Source: Pelagibacteraceae bacterium AG-422-I02 (GTDB taxonomy: Bacteria; Pseudomonadota; Alphaproteobacteria; Pelagibacterales; Pelagibacteraceae). Taken from it: a DNA stretch of 64,000 nucleotides. The stretch covers positions 62,001-126,000 of the forward strand of contig QCMS01000001.1 in assembly GCA_003213555.1 (NCBI GenBank). The letters run 5' to 3'. The notes below the pieces were generated by a model that worked only from the letters and a program-made list of their open reading frames with translations, did not search any database and was not told the origin of the DNA. Positions 1 to 10,054 of this stretch are shown here, in pieces (within the stretch, counting starts at the first letter, position 1; each line of letters opens with the position of its first letter). Made by a program: the position numbers and the translations under genes.

Positions 1-169
1 GTTCACCCTCCATATTAGACTGAAATAAAGATAGTTTTATTTTATTTTTAGTCGCAAAATCATTACATTTTTTTTCAATGTCATTAAGAGAAAAACTTCC
101 ATATTGATTTCTTTCTCTTTCACCTAAAAGGTTGAGGTTTGGCCCATTAAGAATTATAATTTTATACAT
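1..169 (-). CDS. aroQ: 3-dehydroquinate dehydratase type II, N-terminal part (gene runs off the window)
   Basis: Reading the minus strand from an ATG at 169 gives an uninterrupted 56-codon frame that leaves the window at base 1. It begins MYKIIILNGPNLNLLGER and continues ERNQYGSF, the signature of the dodecameric type II dehydroquinase, with the expected catalytic Tyr at residue 23 and Arg at about 18. The enzyme converts 3-dehydroquinate to 3-dehydroshikimate in the cytoplasmic shikimate pathway. It diverges from thiS with only 28 bp between start codons, so the promoters must overlap or lie inside the neighbouring genes. Only the N-terminal third is visible. Confidence 0.93.
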   Translation of the reverse strand, partial: MYKIIILNGPNLNLLGERERNQYGSFSLNDIEKKCNDFATKNKIKLSLFQSNMEGE

Positions 170-197
170 AAATTTCTCGATATTGAATAACTTAATT

Positions 198-401
198 ATG
201 GCAAAAATACAATTAAATGGAAAAAAAGTTACTATCAACTCTAACTATACTTTATCAGATCTTATTAAAAAGTATAAATTAATTAATAAAAAAATTGCTA
301 TAGAGCATAATGGAATAATTATCCCAAAAGTAAAGTATAATAAAAAATTCTTAAAAAATAATGATAGAGTAGAAATAGTTCACTTTATAGGAGGCGGTTA
401 A
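198..401 (+). CDS. thiS: ThiS sulfur-carrier protein
   Basis: A 67-residue ubiquitin-like protein starting [11 protein letters not shown] and ending in IGGG, with the C-terminal Gly-Gly that is adenylated and thiocarboxylated to deliver sulfur to thiazole synthase. The frame is open upstream to 132, but the ATG at 198 gives the usual family length; the longer form would overlap aroQ on the other strand. It is followed after one base by thiG, its partner, so the pair is a two-gene thiazole-forming operon. No other thiamine genes are in the window. Confidence 0.9.
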   Translation: MAKIQLNGKKVTINSNYTLSDLIKKYKLINKKIAIEHNGIIIPKVKYNKKFLKNNDRVEIVHFIGGG

Positions 402-402
402 A

Positions 403-1176
403 TTGAAAAAAGATACTTTTAAAATTGCAGGTAAAATTTTAAGATCTAGATTGATTGTAGGAACAGGAAAATACAAAAACTTCCATGAGACTGCTAAAGC
501 TATTAAAGCTTCAGGAGCAGATATGGTTACAGTTGCTGTTAGAAGAGTTAATATAATAGATAAAAAAAAACCGATATTAACGGATTATTTAAATCCAAAA
601 AAAATAGTTTATCTCCCAAATACAGCTGGATGTTTTAATTCAGAGGAAGCTTTAAGAACTTTACGATTGGCTCGTGAGATGGGGGGATGGAAATTAGTAA
701 AGCTTGAAGTTTTAGGGGACAAAAAAACTCTTTATCCAAATATGATTGAAACTATTAAATCTACTAAAATTCTTGTAAAGGAAGGATTTAAAGTATTGGT
801 TTATTGCACAGATGATCCTTTACTTGCAAAGAAACTTGAGGATAATGGGGCATCAGCTATAATGCCTTTAGCATCTCCGATCGGTTCAGGGCTGGGAATA
901 CAAAATAAAATAAACATCTCCTTGATTATAAAACAATCGAGAGTACCTGTAATAGTAGATGCTGGAATAGGAACAGCCTCGGACGCAACAATCGCAATGG
1001 AATTAGGTTGTGATGGGGTGTTAATCAACAGTGCGATAGCTAATTCTAAAAAACCAATATTAATGGCAAGAGCTTTTAAAGATGCAGTGGTTTCGGGAAG
1101 AAACTCATTCTTAGCTGGCAGAATGAAAAAAAACTATTTAGCTATACCAAGTTCACCGAATGATGGTTTAATTTAA
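403..1176 (+). CDS. thiG: Thiazole synthase ThiG (TTG start)
   Basis: This 257-residue TIM-barrel enzyme condenses 1-deoxyxylulose 5-phosphate, a glycine-derived imine and ThiS-thiocarboxylate sulfur into the thiazole moiety of thiamine. Visible hallmarks are [18 protein letters not shown] at the N-terminus, KLEVLGD with the Schiff-base lysine at about residue 100, and the phosphate-binding stretches PIGSGLGI and [10 protein letters not shown]. The start is TTG at 403, with AGGAGG at 390-395 (inside the end of thiS) seven bases upstream. The stop overlaps that of the convergent RNase E gene in the tetranucleotide TTAA at 1173-1176. Confidence 0.93.
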   Translation: MKKDTFKIAGKILRSRLIVGTGKYKNFHETAKAIKASGADMVTVAVRRVNIIDKKKPILTDYLNPKKIVYLPNTAGCFNSEEALRTLRLAREMGGWKLVKLEVLGDKKTLYPNMIETIKSTKILVKEGFKVLVYCTDDPLLAKKLEDNGASAIMPLASPIGSGLGIQNKINISLIIKQSRVPVIVDAGIGTASDATIAMELGCDGVLINSAIANSKKPILMARAFKDAVVSGRNSFLAGRMKKNYLAIPSSPNDGLI

Positions 1177-3005
1177 CTTTTCTTCCTTCTTACCCAAAGT
1201 GTTCTAATTTTTTTTTTTGTTTTTGTTTTTTTTTCTTTTTCTTTAGTTTTTGAGACAATTTTATTTTTACCCTTTTTTTCTTTAGCTAAAGTTTTGTTAG
1301 TCTTTTTTATTTCAATAATTGAATTTATATTCTCTACTGAGTTAATAAGTTTTTTGGACTTATTTAATAGGTCAATTTTATATTCAGGGATAACAAATTT
1401 ATCATTTGATAAAATTTTTACTTCAAACAAGTATTTTTTTTGAAAATACTTTAATTCATCCAATAAGTTTTTTTCTATATAAGTTTTAATTTTTACAGGC
1501 ACAAATGAGTTAATAATCTTGACTTTTTCTGTAAAAGCTAAATATTGAATTTTTTTTAAAATTTTTTGTGAAAATGACGAAATTGATAGTTGAGTCTCCC
1601 ATTTAATTGATCCTTCACGTAGTCTCTGCCTGGTCATTTCAAGTAATCCAAAATTACTTATTCTTCCAATTTGAATTCTAGCTCTATCTTTTCTAATACT
1701 TTCCCTCATTTTTTTTTCAACAATTCTTCTATTATAAAAATTCATCATATCGATAAAGTCGATAACTATTAAACCAGATAAATCTCTTAATTTTATTTGA
1801 TGAGCAATCTCTTCAGCTGCTTCTAAATTTGTATTTAATGCAGTTTTCTCAATATTCATTTGCTTTGTTGATTGTCCAGAATTAATATCAATGGAGACTA
1901 AAGCTTCAGTAGGATTAATTACCAAATATCCACCAGATTTTAACTTTACTGTTGGTTCATAAATGTTATTTAATTCTTTTTCTATATTAGCATCATAAAA
2001 AAGAGGAATTTTACCTCTATACTTTTTTATATTCTTTACATTCCTTGGCATTAATTCTTTCATAAATTTTTTAGCTTTTTGGTAAGCCTCATTACCTTCA
2101 ACATAAACATTTTTTGTTTCGTTGTCGTAAGTATCTCTTAATGTTCTTTTTATAATATCTCCTTCTTCATACACCAAAGATGGTGCATTAGAATCTAAGG
2201 CTTTATCTTTTATTTCTTCCCAGGTTTTAATAGTATTTCGAAAATCTTTCTCAATTTCATTTTTTGTTTTGTTGGCACCTGCAGTTCTTACTATAACACC
2301 CATTGTCTTAGGAATTTCTATTTCATTCAAAATACCTCTTATTTTTTGTCTATCAGAGGAATTAAAAATTTTTCTAGATATGCCTCCACCTTTTGGAGTA
2401 TTTGGCATTAAAACTATATACTTGCCTGCTAAAGATATAAAAGTAGTTAATGCTGCTCCTTTTTGACCTCGTTCTTCTTTTATAACTTGAATTAATATTA
2501 CTTGCCCAGGTTTTATTACTTCTTGTATTTTATATCTTTTAATACCATAGGAGGATTTGACTCTTTCTCTGTATTCCTGTTTGTTGTCTTTTTTTTCAAT
2601 TTGATTATCACTATTTATTTTATCCTCTTTAATAGTGTTTTCAGAATTTTCTAGTTGATTTTCATTATGTAAATTTTCTTGATTTGTCTCTATTGTTTTA
2701 TCTTTTAGTTCCTCTCTTATTTTTTCTTCAGCTCTTCTAATTTTTTCTTTGTCGTCCGAGGGTATTTGGTAATAATCTGATTGAATATCATTAAAAGCAA
2801 GAAAACCATGTCTTTCTCTACCAAAATTCACAAAAGCAGCTTGTAAAGAAGGTTCAACCCTACTTATAGTAGCAAGATAAATATTGTTTTTAAAATTTAG
2901 ATTATTTTTGTCTTCAAATTCATATTCTTCGATCGAACCATCTGACTTAAGAACAATACGGGTTTCATTAGGATGCGATGCATCAATATATAAGTTTTTT
3001 TCCAT
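1173..3005 (-). CDS. rne: Ribonuclease E/G, cysteine-free short form
   Basis: A 610-residue RNase E/G endoribonuclease for mRNA turnover and rRNA/tRNA processing. The N-terminal S1 domain (about 35-190) is split by a charged low-complexity insert at about 85-150, a feature of alphaproteobacterial RNase E. The catalytic metal-binding aspartates are present as SIDINSG (Asp373) and IDFIDM (Asp416), followed by [13 protein letters not shown]. The zinc-link motif CPxCxGxG that normally follows is absent, and the whole protein contains no cysteine. The C-terminus is a lysine-rich tail (about 565-610) rather than a long degradosome scaffold. It is transcribed away from the PBP1A gene and is convergent with thiG. 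Confidence 0.93.
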   Translation of the reverse strand: MEKNLYIDASHPNETRIVLKSDGSIEEYEFEDKNNLNFKNNIYLATISRVEPSLQAAFVNFGRERHGFLAFNDIQSDYYQIPSDDKEKIRRAEEKIREELKDKTIETNQENLHNENQLENSENTIKEDKINSDNQIEKKDNKQEYRERVKSSYGIKRYKIQEVIKPGQVILIQVIKEERGQKGAALTTFISLAGKYIVLMPNTPKGGGISRKIFNSSDRQKIRGILNEIEIPKTMGVIVRTAGANKTKNEIEKDFRNTIKTWEEIKDKALDSNAPSLVYEEGDIIKRTLRDTYDNETKNVYVEGNEAYQKAKKFMKELMPRNVKNIKKYRGKIPLFYDANIEKELNNIYEPTVKLKSGGYLVINPTEALVSIDINSGQSTKQMNIEKTALNTNLEAAEEIAHQIKLRDLSGLIVIDFIDMMNFYNRRIVEKKMRESIRKDRARIQIGRISNFGLLEMTRQRLREGSIKWETQLSISSFSQKILKKIQYLAFTEKVKIINSFVPVKIKTYIEKNLLDELKYFQKKYLFEVKILSNDKFVIPEYKIDLLNKSKKLINSVENINSIIEIKKTNKTLAKEKKGKNKIVSKTKEKEKKTKTKKKIRTLWVRRKKS

Positions 3006-3150
3006 TTGATTAGAATTCCTTTAAAATTTTTGTAAATTGAATTTTTTATAATTGTCATTATCGCTATTTTATACAATTTTATGTATAAATACACGAATTT
3101 AATTAAAACATGCCTAAAGATAGTCAGAATTGTTATTATAAATTAATAGT

Positions 3151-5511
3151 ATGTTAAATTTTCTCAATTTTACTGTTAAATTTCTAGTTATATCTTTGGT
3201 CGTAATGGTTTTGTTTATTTTTTCAACCTTATGGTATTTCTCAGTAGGGCTGCCAGATTACAAAAAATTATCAAATTATCAGCCTCCAATTTCAAGTAGA
3301 GTTTACTCGACTGATAGTAAATTGATAGCTGAATATGCGTTAGAAAAAAGGTTATTTATACCATACGAATCTATCCCTGAGAAAGTTATAAATTCATTTT
3401 TGTCAGCTGAGGATAAAAATTTCTTTTCTCATCCTGGAGTCGACGCAAGGGGTATATTAAGAGCATTTATAAAAAATATTAAAAATATATCTCAGAACAA
3501 AAGGTTAGAAGGAGCTTCAACTATAACGCAACAAGTCGCAAAAAATTTTTTACTCTCTAATGAAGTTTCAATGAAAAGAAAAATCAAGGAAGCTATTTTA
3601 GCTTTTCGGATCGAAAGGGCCTATACAAAAGAAAGAATTTTAGAATTATATTTAAATCAAATATATCTGGGTCAAGGAACATACGGAATAGCTGCGGCAA
3701 GTCTTGAGTATTTTGATAAATCAATCAAAGAACTTAATTATTCAGAGTCAGCACTGTTAGCAGCGTTACCTAAGGCTCCAAGTAAATACAATCCATATAA
3801 ATATCCCAAAGTTGCTAAGTTTAGAAGAAATTTAGTTTTAGATAACCTAAATGAAAATGGCTTTATTTCTAAAAATGAAATGAATAAAATTAAAAATTCA
3901 AAATTAAAACTTAAGAAAAGAAAAATTGAAATTGTAAATGAAGCTAATTCGTATACCGAAGAGGTTAGAAGAATGGTTAAAAAGATATATGGTTTTGAAA
4001 AACTTTACTCTCAAGGATTAAGTATTAGCACACCATTAAATATTAACTACCAAATCCAAGCATTAAAATCTTTAAGAAAAGGTATTGAGGATTATGATAA
4101 AAGACGTGGTTGGAGAGGACCAGTTGCAAATAAAATTAAAAATAAAAATTGGGAAAAAAATCTTGAAAGATATAAACTTGATCCAACTTTAAATTGGAAT
4201 TTAGCTGAAATTATCTCTTTAAATAATGACGAAATTAAATTTAAAATAATTGATGAAAAGAAAAAAGATAAACTTGGAGTTTTGCTCTTAAAAAATATAA
4301 AATGGACAGTTCCAAAAGGTAAAACTATTAAAGATATTCATAAAATTGGTGACATTATATTTATAAAAAAAAAGAGTAATTCCTGGTCTCTAAAACAATA
4401 TCCTAAAGTAAATGGAGGAATAGTAATTCTTGATCCTTATACTGGAGATGTTTTGGCTTTAGCTGGAGGATTTAATTTTAAAACTAGCGAATTCAATAGA
4501 GTTACTCAAGCAAAAAGACAACCTGGATCAGCATTCAAACCAATAGTTTATGCAGCTGCATTAGAAAAAGGTTTTGCTCCTAATTCTATTATACTTGATG
4601 CCCCTTTTGTAGAAAGTCAAGGTGTTGGTCTTAAAAATTGGAAACCAGAAAATTATGGAAAAAAATTCTATGGTCCAACTACTTTTAGGAAAGGTATTGA
4701 GTACTCCAGAAATTTGATGACTGTTAGAATTGCAAAGATACTAGGTTTGGAAGAAATTTTAGATTTATCGAAAAAATTAAATATTTATGATGAAATTCCA
4801 GAATTACTCTCAGTTTCTCTAGGGGCAGCCGAAACAACTTTAATTAATCTAACTTCTGCCTATGCACCATTTGTAAACGGTGGAAATAAAATTGACCCAA
4901 AACTTATTAGCAGAATTCAAGATAGAAGAGGAAAAACAATTTTTCAGGAAAAAAATAGAAAGTGCATAAATTGTGATAAATTTATTAACGAAAATATAGA
5001 ATTTCCAAAAATAGACAATGTTAATAAAAAGATAATAAGCGAGGAAACAGCTTATCAAATGAATTCGATTTTGCAGGGAGCTGTACAAAGAGGTACTGCA
5101 AAAAAATTAAAAAATTTAAAAGTACCTTTAGCAGGAAAAACAGGGACTACTAATGATAATTTTGATGCGTGGTTTATAGGTTTTTCCTCTAATTTAGTAA
5201 TAGGTGTTTACGTTGGATTTGATAATCCTAAAACTTTAGGAAAATTTGAGACCGGGTCAAAAGCCGCATTACCAATCTTTAAGGATTTTGTAGAAAAAGC
5301 ACTTTATAAAGAAGATTTCAAAGAATTTAAAATACCAGAAAATATATATTTAACCTCATTAAACTACGATACAGGATTAAAATCAGCCCAAGGAGAAAAA
5401 AATTCAATCATCGAAGCTTTGAAATTAAGAGATATTAACAACATTGATAATAATAGTTTAATCTTAACGAGCGGTCATGATAAAATGGTAGCATTCAGAC
5501 AATTTTACTAA
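3151..5511 (+). CDS. mrcA: Penicillin-binding protein 1A, bifunctional transglycosylase/transpeptidase
   Basis: This 786-residue class A PBP polymerises and cross-links peptidoglycan in the periplasm. It has one N-terminal membrane anchor (about 8-32), a GT51 domain with the EDKNFFSHPG motif (catalytic Glu87) and GASTITQQ, an inserted OB-like segment, and a transpeptidase domain with SAFK (nucleophile Ser460), SRN (519-521) and KTGT (from Lys663). The stop codon shares bases with the prfB start (TAATG), so the two are translationally linked. The rne-mrcA-prfB neighbourhood is typical of alphaproteobacteria, although the amidase gene often found between rne and mrcA is missing. Confidence 0.95.
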   Translation: MLNFLNFTVKFLVISLVVMVLFIFSTLWYFSVGLPDYKKLSNYQPPISSRVYSTDSKLIAEYALEKRLFIPYESIPEKVINSFLSAEDKNFFSHPGVDARGILRAFIKNIKNISQNKRLEGASTITQQVAKNFLLSNEVSMKRKIKEAILAFRIERAYTKERILELYLNQIYLGQGTYGIAAASLEYFDKSIKELNYSESALLAALPKAPSKYNPYKYPKVAKFRRNLVLDNLNENGFISKNEMNKIKNSKLKLKKRKIEIVNEANSYTEEVRRMVKKIYGFEKLYSQGLSISTPLNINYQIQALKSLRKGIEDYDKRRGWRGPVANKIKNKNWEKNLERYKLDPTLNWNLAEIISLNNDEIKFKIIDEKKKDKLGVLLLKNIKWTVPKGKTIKDIHKIGDIIFIKKKSNSWSLKQYPKVNGGIVILDPYTGDVLALAGGFNFKTSEFNRVTQAKRQPGSAFKPIVYAAALEKGFAPNSIILDAPFVESQGVGLKNWKPENYGKKFYGPTTFRKGIEYSRNLMTVRIAKILGLEEILDLSKKLNIYDEIPELLSVSLGAAETTLINLTSAYAPFVNGGNKIDPKLISRIQDRRGKTIFQEKNRKCINCDKFINENIEFPKIDNVNKKIISEETAYQMNSILQGAVQRGTAKKLKNLKVPLAGKTGTTNDNFDAWFIGFSSNLVIGVYVGFDNPKTLGKFETGSKAALPIFKDFVEKALYKEDFKEFKIPENIYLTSLNYDTGLKSAQGEKNSIIEALKLRDINNIDNNSLILTSGHDKMVAFRQFY

Positions 5512-6600
5512 TGGAAACTTTTGAAACCATGCTATCCGTTACTGAGAAATCACTGAGTAATATCAGGGGGTATCTTTGATAAAGAAAAAATTGTAACTAA
5601 ACTTAGAGAATTAGAAGAAACTTCATTAAGTAAAAACTTTTGGAAAGATCAAAAATTAGTTAAAAAAACTGTAAAACAAAAAAAATTTTTTGAAAATATT
5701 TTAAATTCTTATAAAAAATCCTCAGAAGATTTAAAAAACCTAAAAGATTTATATTATTTAGCTTCGCAAGAGACTGATGATGATACAATTGAAGATTGTA
5801 ATAAAAAGATTGAAGAAATTTTAAAAGAAATAAAAAAAAATGAAATAAATTGTTTCTTATCAGGAGAAAATGATGATTACGATATTTATCTAGAAATTCA
5901 TGCAGGCGCTGGCGGTACTGAGAGTCAGGATTGGGCAGATATGCTCAGAAGAATGTATATGAAGTGGTTTGATAAAAAAGATTTTAAATATCAAATTATT
6001 AGCGAACATAAAGGTGAAGAGGCAGGAATAAAGTCATCTACAATAAAAGTTGAAGGAGATTATTTATACGGTCTAATGAAATCAGAGTCGGGAGTTCATA
6101 GGCTTGTGCGAATTTCTCCATTTGATAGCGGTGCAAGAAGACATACAAGCTTTGCTAGTGTCTGGGTTTACCCTTCTGTTGAAGATGACATAAATATAAA
6201 AATTGATGAAAAAGATTTAAGAATAGATACTTATAGATCTAGTGGAGCTGGCGGACAACATGTAAACACAACTGATAGCGCTGTAAGAATAACTCATCTT
6301 CCTACAAAAATAGTAGTGCAATGCCAAAATGAAAGATCTCAACACAAAAACAAAGAAACCTGTTTTAAAATGCTAAAAGCAAGATTATACGAGCATGAAA
6401 TGCAAAAAAAAGAAGAGGAAAATAAAAAAGAGATAAATAGCAAAACCGATATTGGTTGGGGTCATCAAATTAGATCTTATGTATTACAACCTTATCAATT
6501 AGTAAAAGATTTGAGAAACAAAATTGAAAGCACTAACCCATCGAGCGTTTTAGATGGTAATTTAGACTTATTTATTGAAGAAGGAATTAAAAATAAATAA
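5511..6600 (+). CDS. prfB: Peptide chain release factor 2, with programmed +1 frameshift
   Basis: RF2 recognises UGA and UAA stop codons and releases the peptide. It is encoded in two frames: codons 1-22 from the ATG at 5511, then an in-frame TGA at 5577-5579. Shifting +1 after CTT (5574-5576) joins GAT at 5578 and reads to the stop at 6600, giving 362 residues against about 365 in E. coli. The RF2 tripeptide SPF (202-204) and the catalytic GGQ (247-249) are intact. The slippery site and its Shine-Dalgarno-like enhancer match the classic autoregulatory arrangement, so this is not a pseudogene. An ORF caller that ignores frameshifting would annotate only part of it, for example from the internal ATG at 5941. 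Confidence 0.95.
5565..5579 (+). promoter_or_regulatory. prfB programmed +1 frameshift signal
   Basis: AGGGGG at 5565-5570 (internal Shine-Dalgarno-like stimulator), a TAT spacer, then CTT TGA at 5574-5579. The order and spacing are those of the conserved bacterial RF2 recoding site. When RF2 is scarce, the slow UGA codon lets the CUU-decoding tRNA slip onto UUU, so RF2 controls its own synthesis. Confidence 0.95.
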
Positions 6601-8768
6601 TGAAAAAATTAATAACATATCTTTTTTTTCTAATTTTTATATTTTCAGTTTTTTTAATTTTTATACTTTCAACAAAAGGTATAGAAACGAAAAAATTTAA
6701 TACATTTGTCACACAAAAAGCAACTCAATCAAAGGAAATTGATTTAAAATTAAATACTATCAAATTTAAACTTGACCCAAAACAATTAAGTCTTTTTTTA
6801 GAGACTAAAAATCCAGAGATAAATTATAAAAATATAATTATTCCGGTTCAAAATATAAGAGTATATATTGATTTTCCATCATTACTTAAATCAAAAACCA
6901 AAATTAATAAAACTACTTTAAAACTTAAAGAACTAGATATAAATGAGTTAGTTAAATTATCCTCAATTATTAAGCCATCAAACTTTAAAAGTTTTATAAA
7001 TAACAAAATTACTTCTGGTAAATTAATTTCAGAAATAGAGATATTTTTTGATGAAAAGGGGTATATAAAAAATTTTATAGCTAGGGGTATAGTGAAAAAT
7101 CTAGAAGCACAAATTATAAGTGGATTAAATATTAATAAAACAAACTTAAGTTTTTTTGCAGATAAGGAGGATATTTTACTTAAAAACATAAATGGAAATA
7201 TTGACGAGATACAAATTTCTGATGGAGATTTAAAATTGAATTTAGAAAACGGAACAAAATTGAATTCAAACTTTAAATCAAAAATTAATTATAAACAAGA
7301 TCCCTCAAGTAAATTCACTAAAATTTTAGATAAATTTTATTTTGCAAATAAAGTAAAAATTTTAAATGGAGAATTTAATAATAATTTATCAATTAATTTT
7401 GATGAGACTTATAAAGTTAAAGATTATAATTACAATCTCTCTGGAAACTTTGAAAAAAGTAAATTAGAGTTCCCAAGTATAAAAAATAGTTTTTTTAGTG
7501 AAGAAATAAAAGAAATTTTTTTATCAAATTTTAAAATTCAAACATCTCTCTCTTCAAAAAAAATTAAAATTTCAGGGGAAGGAAAATATTCTTTTGATAA
7601 TAATAATTTTTTAAAAGTCAAATTTGAAAATAATTTAATAAACGAGTTATTAAAATTGAAATTAGATTTTGAATATATTAATCGTTTCAAAATTGATCTT
7701 ATCAATTACAAAAAACCAAAAAACCAGATTGCAAATATATCTTTAGAATTAGGTAAAAAAAAAGATAAAATAAACATTAATAAACTCAGGTTTTCTGAAA
7801 GAAATAATTTAATACAACTAGAAGATTTGAAATTTATGAAAAATCAATTTTTATCATTCAAAAAAATAATTATCAAAACAATTAATAATGAATTTTCAAT
7901 CAGCAATAATGAAAAAATTTTTATTAAAGGTTCAAGGTTCGACGCAACTAATTTAACTAAATTTTTGAACAACAAAAAAGAAGAGAATAAATTAAAAAAT
8001 ATTAGTAACAGTATAGTGATAGATTTTAAAAATATTAAAGTGCCAATGTCAGAAAGTTTACAAGATTTTAAATTAATAGGTGAGATAAAAAAAGGAAAAT
8101 TTGTTAAAATTTCATCTAAAGGAGATTTTGGTGGAAATAATTTTTTAGATATATCCATGAAAAAAGATGAAATTAATAACACAAAATATTTAGAAATTTA
8201 CTCTGATTTGACTCGTCCACTTTTAACGGACTATAGTTTTTTTAAAGGGCTTTCAGGTGGCAAATTACTTTATACTTCCATTATCGATGGATCAAAATCG
8301 AATTCAAAATTGAAAATTGAAGATTTTCGTGTCATCAATGCCCCTGGAGTAGTTAAATTACTTTCTTTAGCAGATCTAGGTGGATTAGCAGATTTAGCAG
8401 AGGGAGAGGGATTAACTTTTGATATTCTCGAAATTGACATGGAAAAAAATAAAGGCATGTTAAAATTAAATGAAATTTTAGTCCTAGGCCCAAGTATGTC
8501 TGTTTTGATGGACGGCTATCAAGACGATAATGGTTTAACTAGTTTAAGGGGAACATTAGTCCCTGCAAAAACATTAAATAAATTGATTTCAAAAATACCT
8601 GTCTTAGGAAACATAATAATCCCGAAGGAGATAGGAGAAGGACTATTTGGTGTAAGTTTTAAAATGAAAGGTACAAAAGGAAAAATAAAAACAACGATAA
8701 ATCCTATAAAAACTTTAACGCCGAGATTTATTCAAAAAATAATAGATAAAAATAAAGCCACTAAATAA
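6600..8768 (+). CDS. AsmA-like / DUF3971 family envelope protein
   Basis: A 722-residue protein with an N-terminal membrane anchor (about 4-26) and a long beta-rich, repetitive periplasmic region without enzymatic motifs. The C-terminal 150 residues, containing GVVKLLSLADLGGLADL, a GLTFD segment and LVLGPSMSVLMDG, resemble the AsmA-type C-terminal domain found in YhdP/TamB-like proteins. Family knowledge suggests a bridge-like role in moving phospholipids to the outer membrane; the sequence only shows the fold class. Its ATG at 6600 overlaps the prfB stop, and its last 8 bp overlap the end of tyrS on the other strand. Confidence 0.75.
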   Translation: MKKLITYLFFLIFIFSVFLIFILSTKGIETKKFNTFVTQKATQSKEIDLKLNTIKFKLDPKQLSLFLETKNPEINYKNIIIPVQNIRVYIDFPSLLKSKTKINKTTLKLKELDINELVKLSSIIKPSNFKSFINNKITSGKLISEIEIFFDEKGYIKNFIARGIVKNLEAQIISGLNINKTNLSFFADKEDILLKNINGNIDEIQISDGDLKLNLENGTKLNSNFKSKINYKQDPSSKFTKILDKFYFANKVKILNGEFNNNLSINFDETYKVKDYNYNLSGNFEKSKLEFPSIKNSFFSEEIKEIFLSNFKIQTSLSSKKIKISGEGKYSFDNNNFLKVKFENNLINELLKLKLDFEYINRFKIDLINYKKPKNQIANISLELGKKKDKININKLRFSERNNLIQLEDLKFMKNQFLSFKKIIIKTINNEFSISNNEKIFIKGSRFDATNLTKFLNNKKEENKLKNISNSIVIDFKNIKVPMSESLQDFKLIGEIKKGKFVKISSKGDFGGNNFLDISMKKDEINNTKYLEIYSDLTRPLLTDYSFFKGLSGGKLLYTSIIDGSKSNSKLKIEDFRVINAPGVVKLLSLADLGGLADLAEGEGLTFDILEIDMEKNKGMLKLNEILVLGPSMSVLMDGYQDDNGLTSLRGTLVPAKTLNKLISKIPVLGNIIIPKEIGEGLFGVSFKMKGTKGKIKTTINPIKTLTPRFIQKIIDKNKATK

Positions 8769-9999
8769 TTTTTACCAAATAGTGTTTTTTCTTACCGTAT
8801 GAAAGTTTTAAAATATTATTTTTAAAATCTTGTAATTTGAGTATCTTTTTTTCGTCATTAATTACCAAACCATCTATTTTAAAACCTTTATTTGCAATTG
8901 CTCTTCTAGCTTCACTTTTAGAAGACAATATTTTGTTATAAGCAATAAAATCTAAAAAACTTAAACCTTTCTTTATCTCTCTAGAGTTTATTTTAATTGT
9001 AGGTAAATTTGAACCAATAATACCTTTTTCGAAAGTATCCTTAGCAGTTTGCTCTGCCATTTTTGCAGCTTTTTCACCGTGAAGTATTCTAGTAGCTTCA
9101 TTAGCTAGTAAAATTTTTAGTTTATTAATATTTTTTTCTTTATTACAAATTTCATTTATTTCTTTAAGATCAATCTCAGTAAAGTAATTTAAAAATCTTT
9201 GAACATCTCTATCATCTGTATTTCTCCAAAATTGCCAATAATCATAAGAAGAAAGTTGATTTTCATTTAACCAAATTGCCCCTTTTTCTGTTTTTCCCAT
9301 TTTGGATCCAGAGGCTAAAGTAATTAGAGGCGAGGTAAGCCCGTATGCTTCTTTTTTAATCATTCTTCTTATTAAATCTACTCCATTAATTATATTTCCC
9401 CATTGGTCTGAACCTCCTATTTGTAAAATACACTTATTATTTTTAAATAATTGATAAAAGTCATAAGCTTGTAAAATCATATAATTAAATTCCATATAAC
9501 TAAGAGATTGTTCTCTTTCCAATCTCAGTTTGACGCTATCAAATGTTAGCATTTTATTAATTGTGAAGTGACTTCCTATATCCCTTAAAAATTGAATATA
9601 ATTTAATTTTGTTAACCAATTTGCATTGTTAACAAATATTGGTAGAGTTTTTTTATTTTTTGTATCTAAAATCTTATTAAAAACTTTTTTTATACTCCGA
9701 ATATTTTTATTTATTTCATTTTGACTTATTATTTTTCTTGTAGAATCTTTTCCAGATGGGTCACCAATTAACGTAGTTCCTCCTCCCAATAGAATTATTG
9801 GTTGATGTCCATGTTTTTGCATTAATTTTAGAATCATTATTTGCAATAAACTACCAACATGAAGACTACTAGCCGTACAGTCAAAGCCTATATAACCAGA
9901 TATTGATTTTTTTTCACAAATCTTATTAAGATTATCTAAATCTGTACATTGATTTAAATACCCTCGGTCCTGCATTTCTTGCAAAAACTTATTTTTCAT
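8761..9999 (-). CDS. tyrS: Tyrosyl-tRNA synthetase
   Basis: This 412-residue class I synthetase charges tRNA-Tyr. The HIGH-type motif appears as LHVGS within the N-terminal Rossmann fold, tyrosine-pocket residues lie in YDFYQL and GGSDQWGN, and the KMSKS loop appears as KMGKT. A C-terminal S4 RNA-binding domain (about 345-410, with EARRAI and GLVIND) completes the protein. Length and domain order fit the TyrRS family. It diverges from anmK across 55 bp. Confidence 0.96.
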   Translation of the reverse strand: MKNKFLQEMQDRGYLNQCTDLDNLNKICEKKSISGYIGFDCTASSLHVGSLLQIMILKLMQKHGHQPIILLGGGTTLIGDPSGKDSTRKIISQNEINKNIRSIKKVFNKILDTKNKKTLPIFVNNANWLTKLNYIQFLRDIGSHFTINKMLTFDSVKLRLEREQSLSYMEFNYMILQAYDFYQLFKNNKCILQIGGSDQWGNIINGVDLIRRMIKKEAYGLTSPLITLASGSKMGKTEKGAIWLNENQLSSYDYWQFWRNTDDRDVQRFLNYFTEIDLKEINEICNKEKNINKLKILLANEATRILHGEKAAKMAEQTAKDTFEKGIIGSNLPTIKINSREIKKGLSFLDFIAYNKILSSKSEARRAIANKGFKIDGLVINDEKKILKLQDFKNNILKLSYGKKKHYLVKII

Positions 10000-10054
10000 A
10001 GTGCTATTTGTTAAATCAACTATTATACAAAATTAGTTATAAATAAATAAAAAT

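Noticed and set aside
5511..5940. prfB could be read as a broken gene because an in-frame TGA follows codon 22 and the longest single-frame ORF starts at 5941
   Set aside because: The TGA sits in the exact conserved recoding context, and the +1 frame continues without interruption to the GGQ-containing body.
7844..8182. Reverse-strand ORF of 112 codons inside the AsmA-like gene
   Set aside because: It is Leu/Ile/Phe/Ser-rich as expected from the complement of AT-rich coding DNA, has no family signature and lies wholly within a real gene; the same holds for other embedded ORFs.
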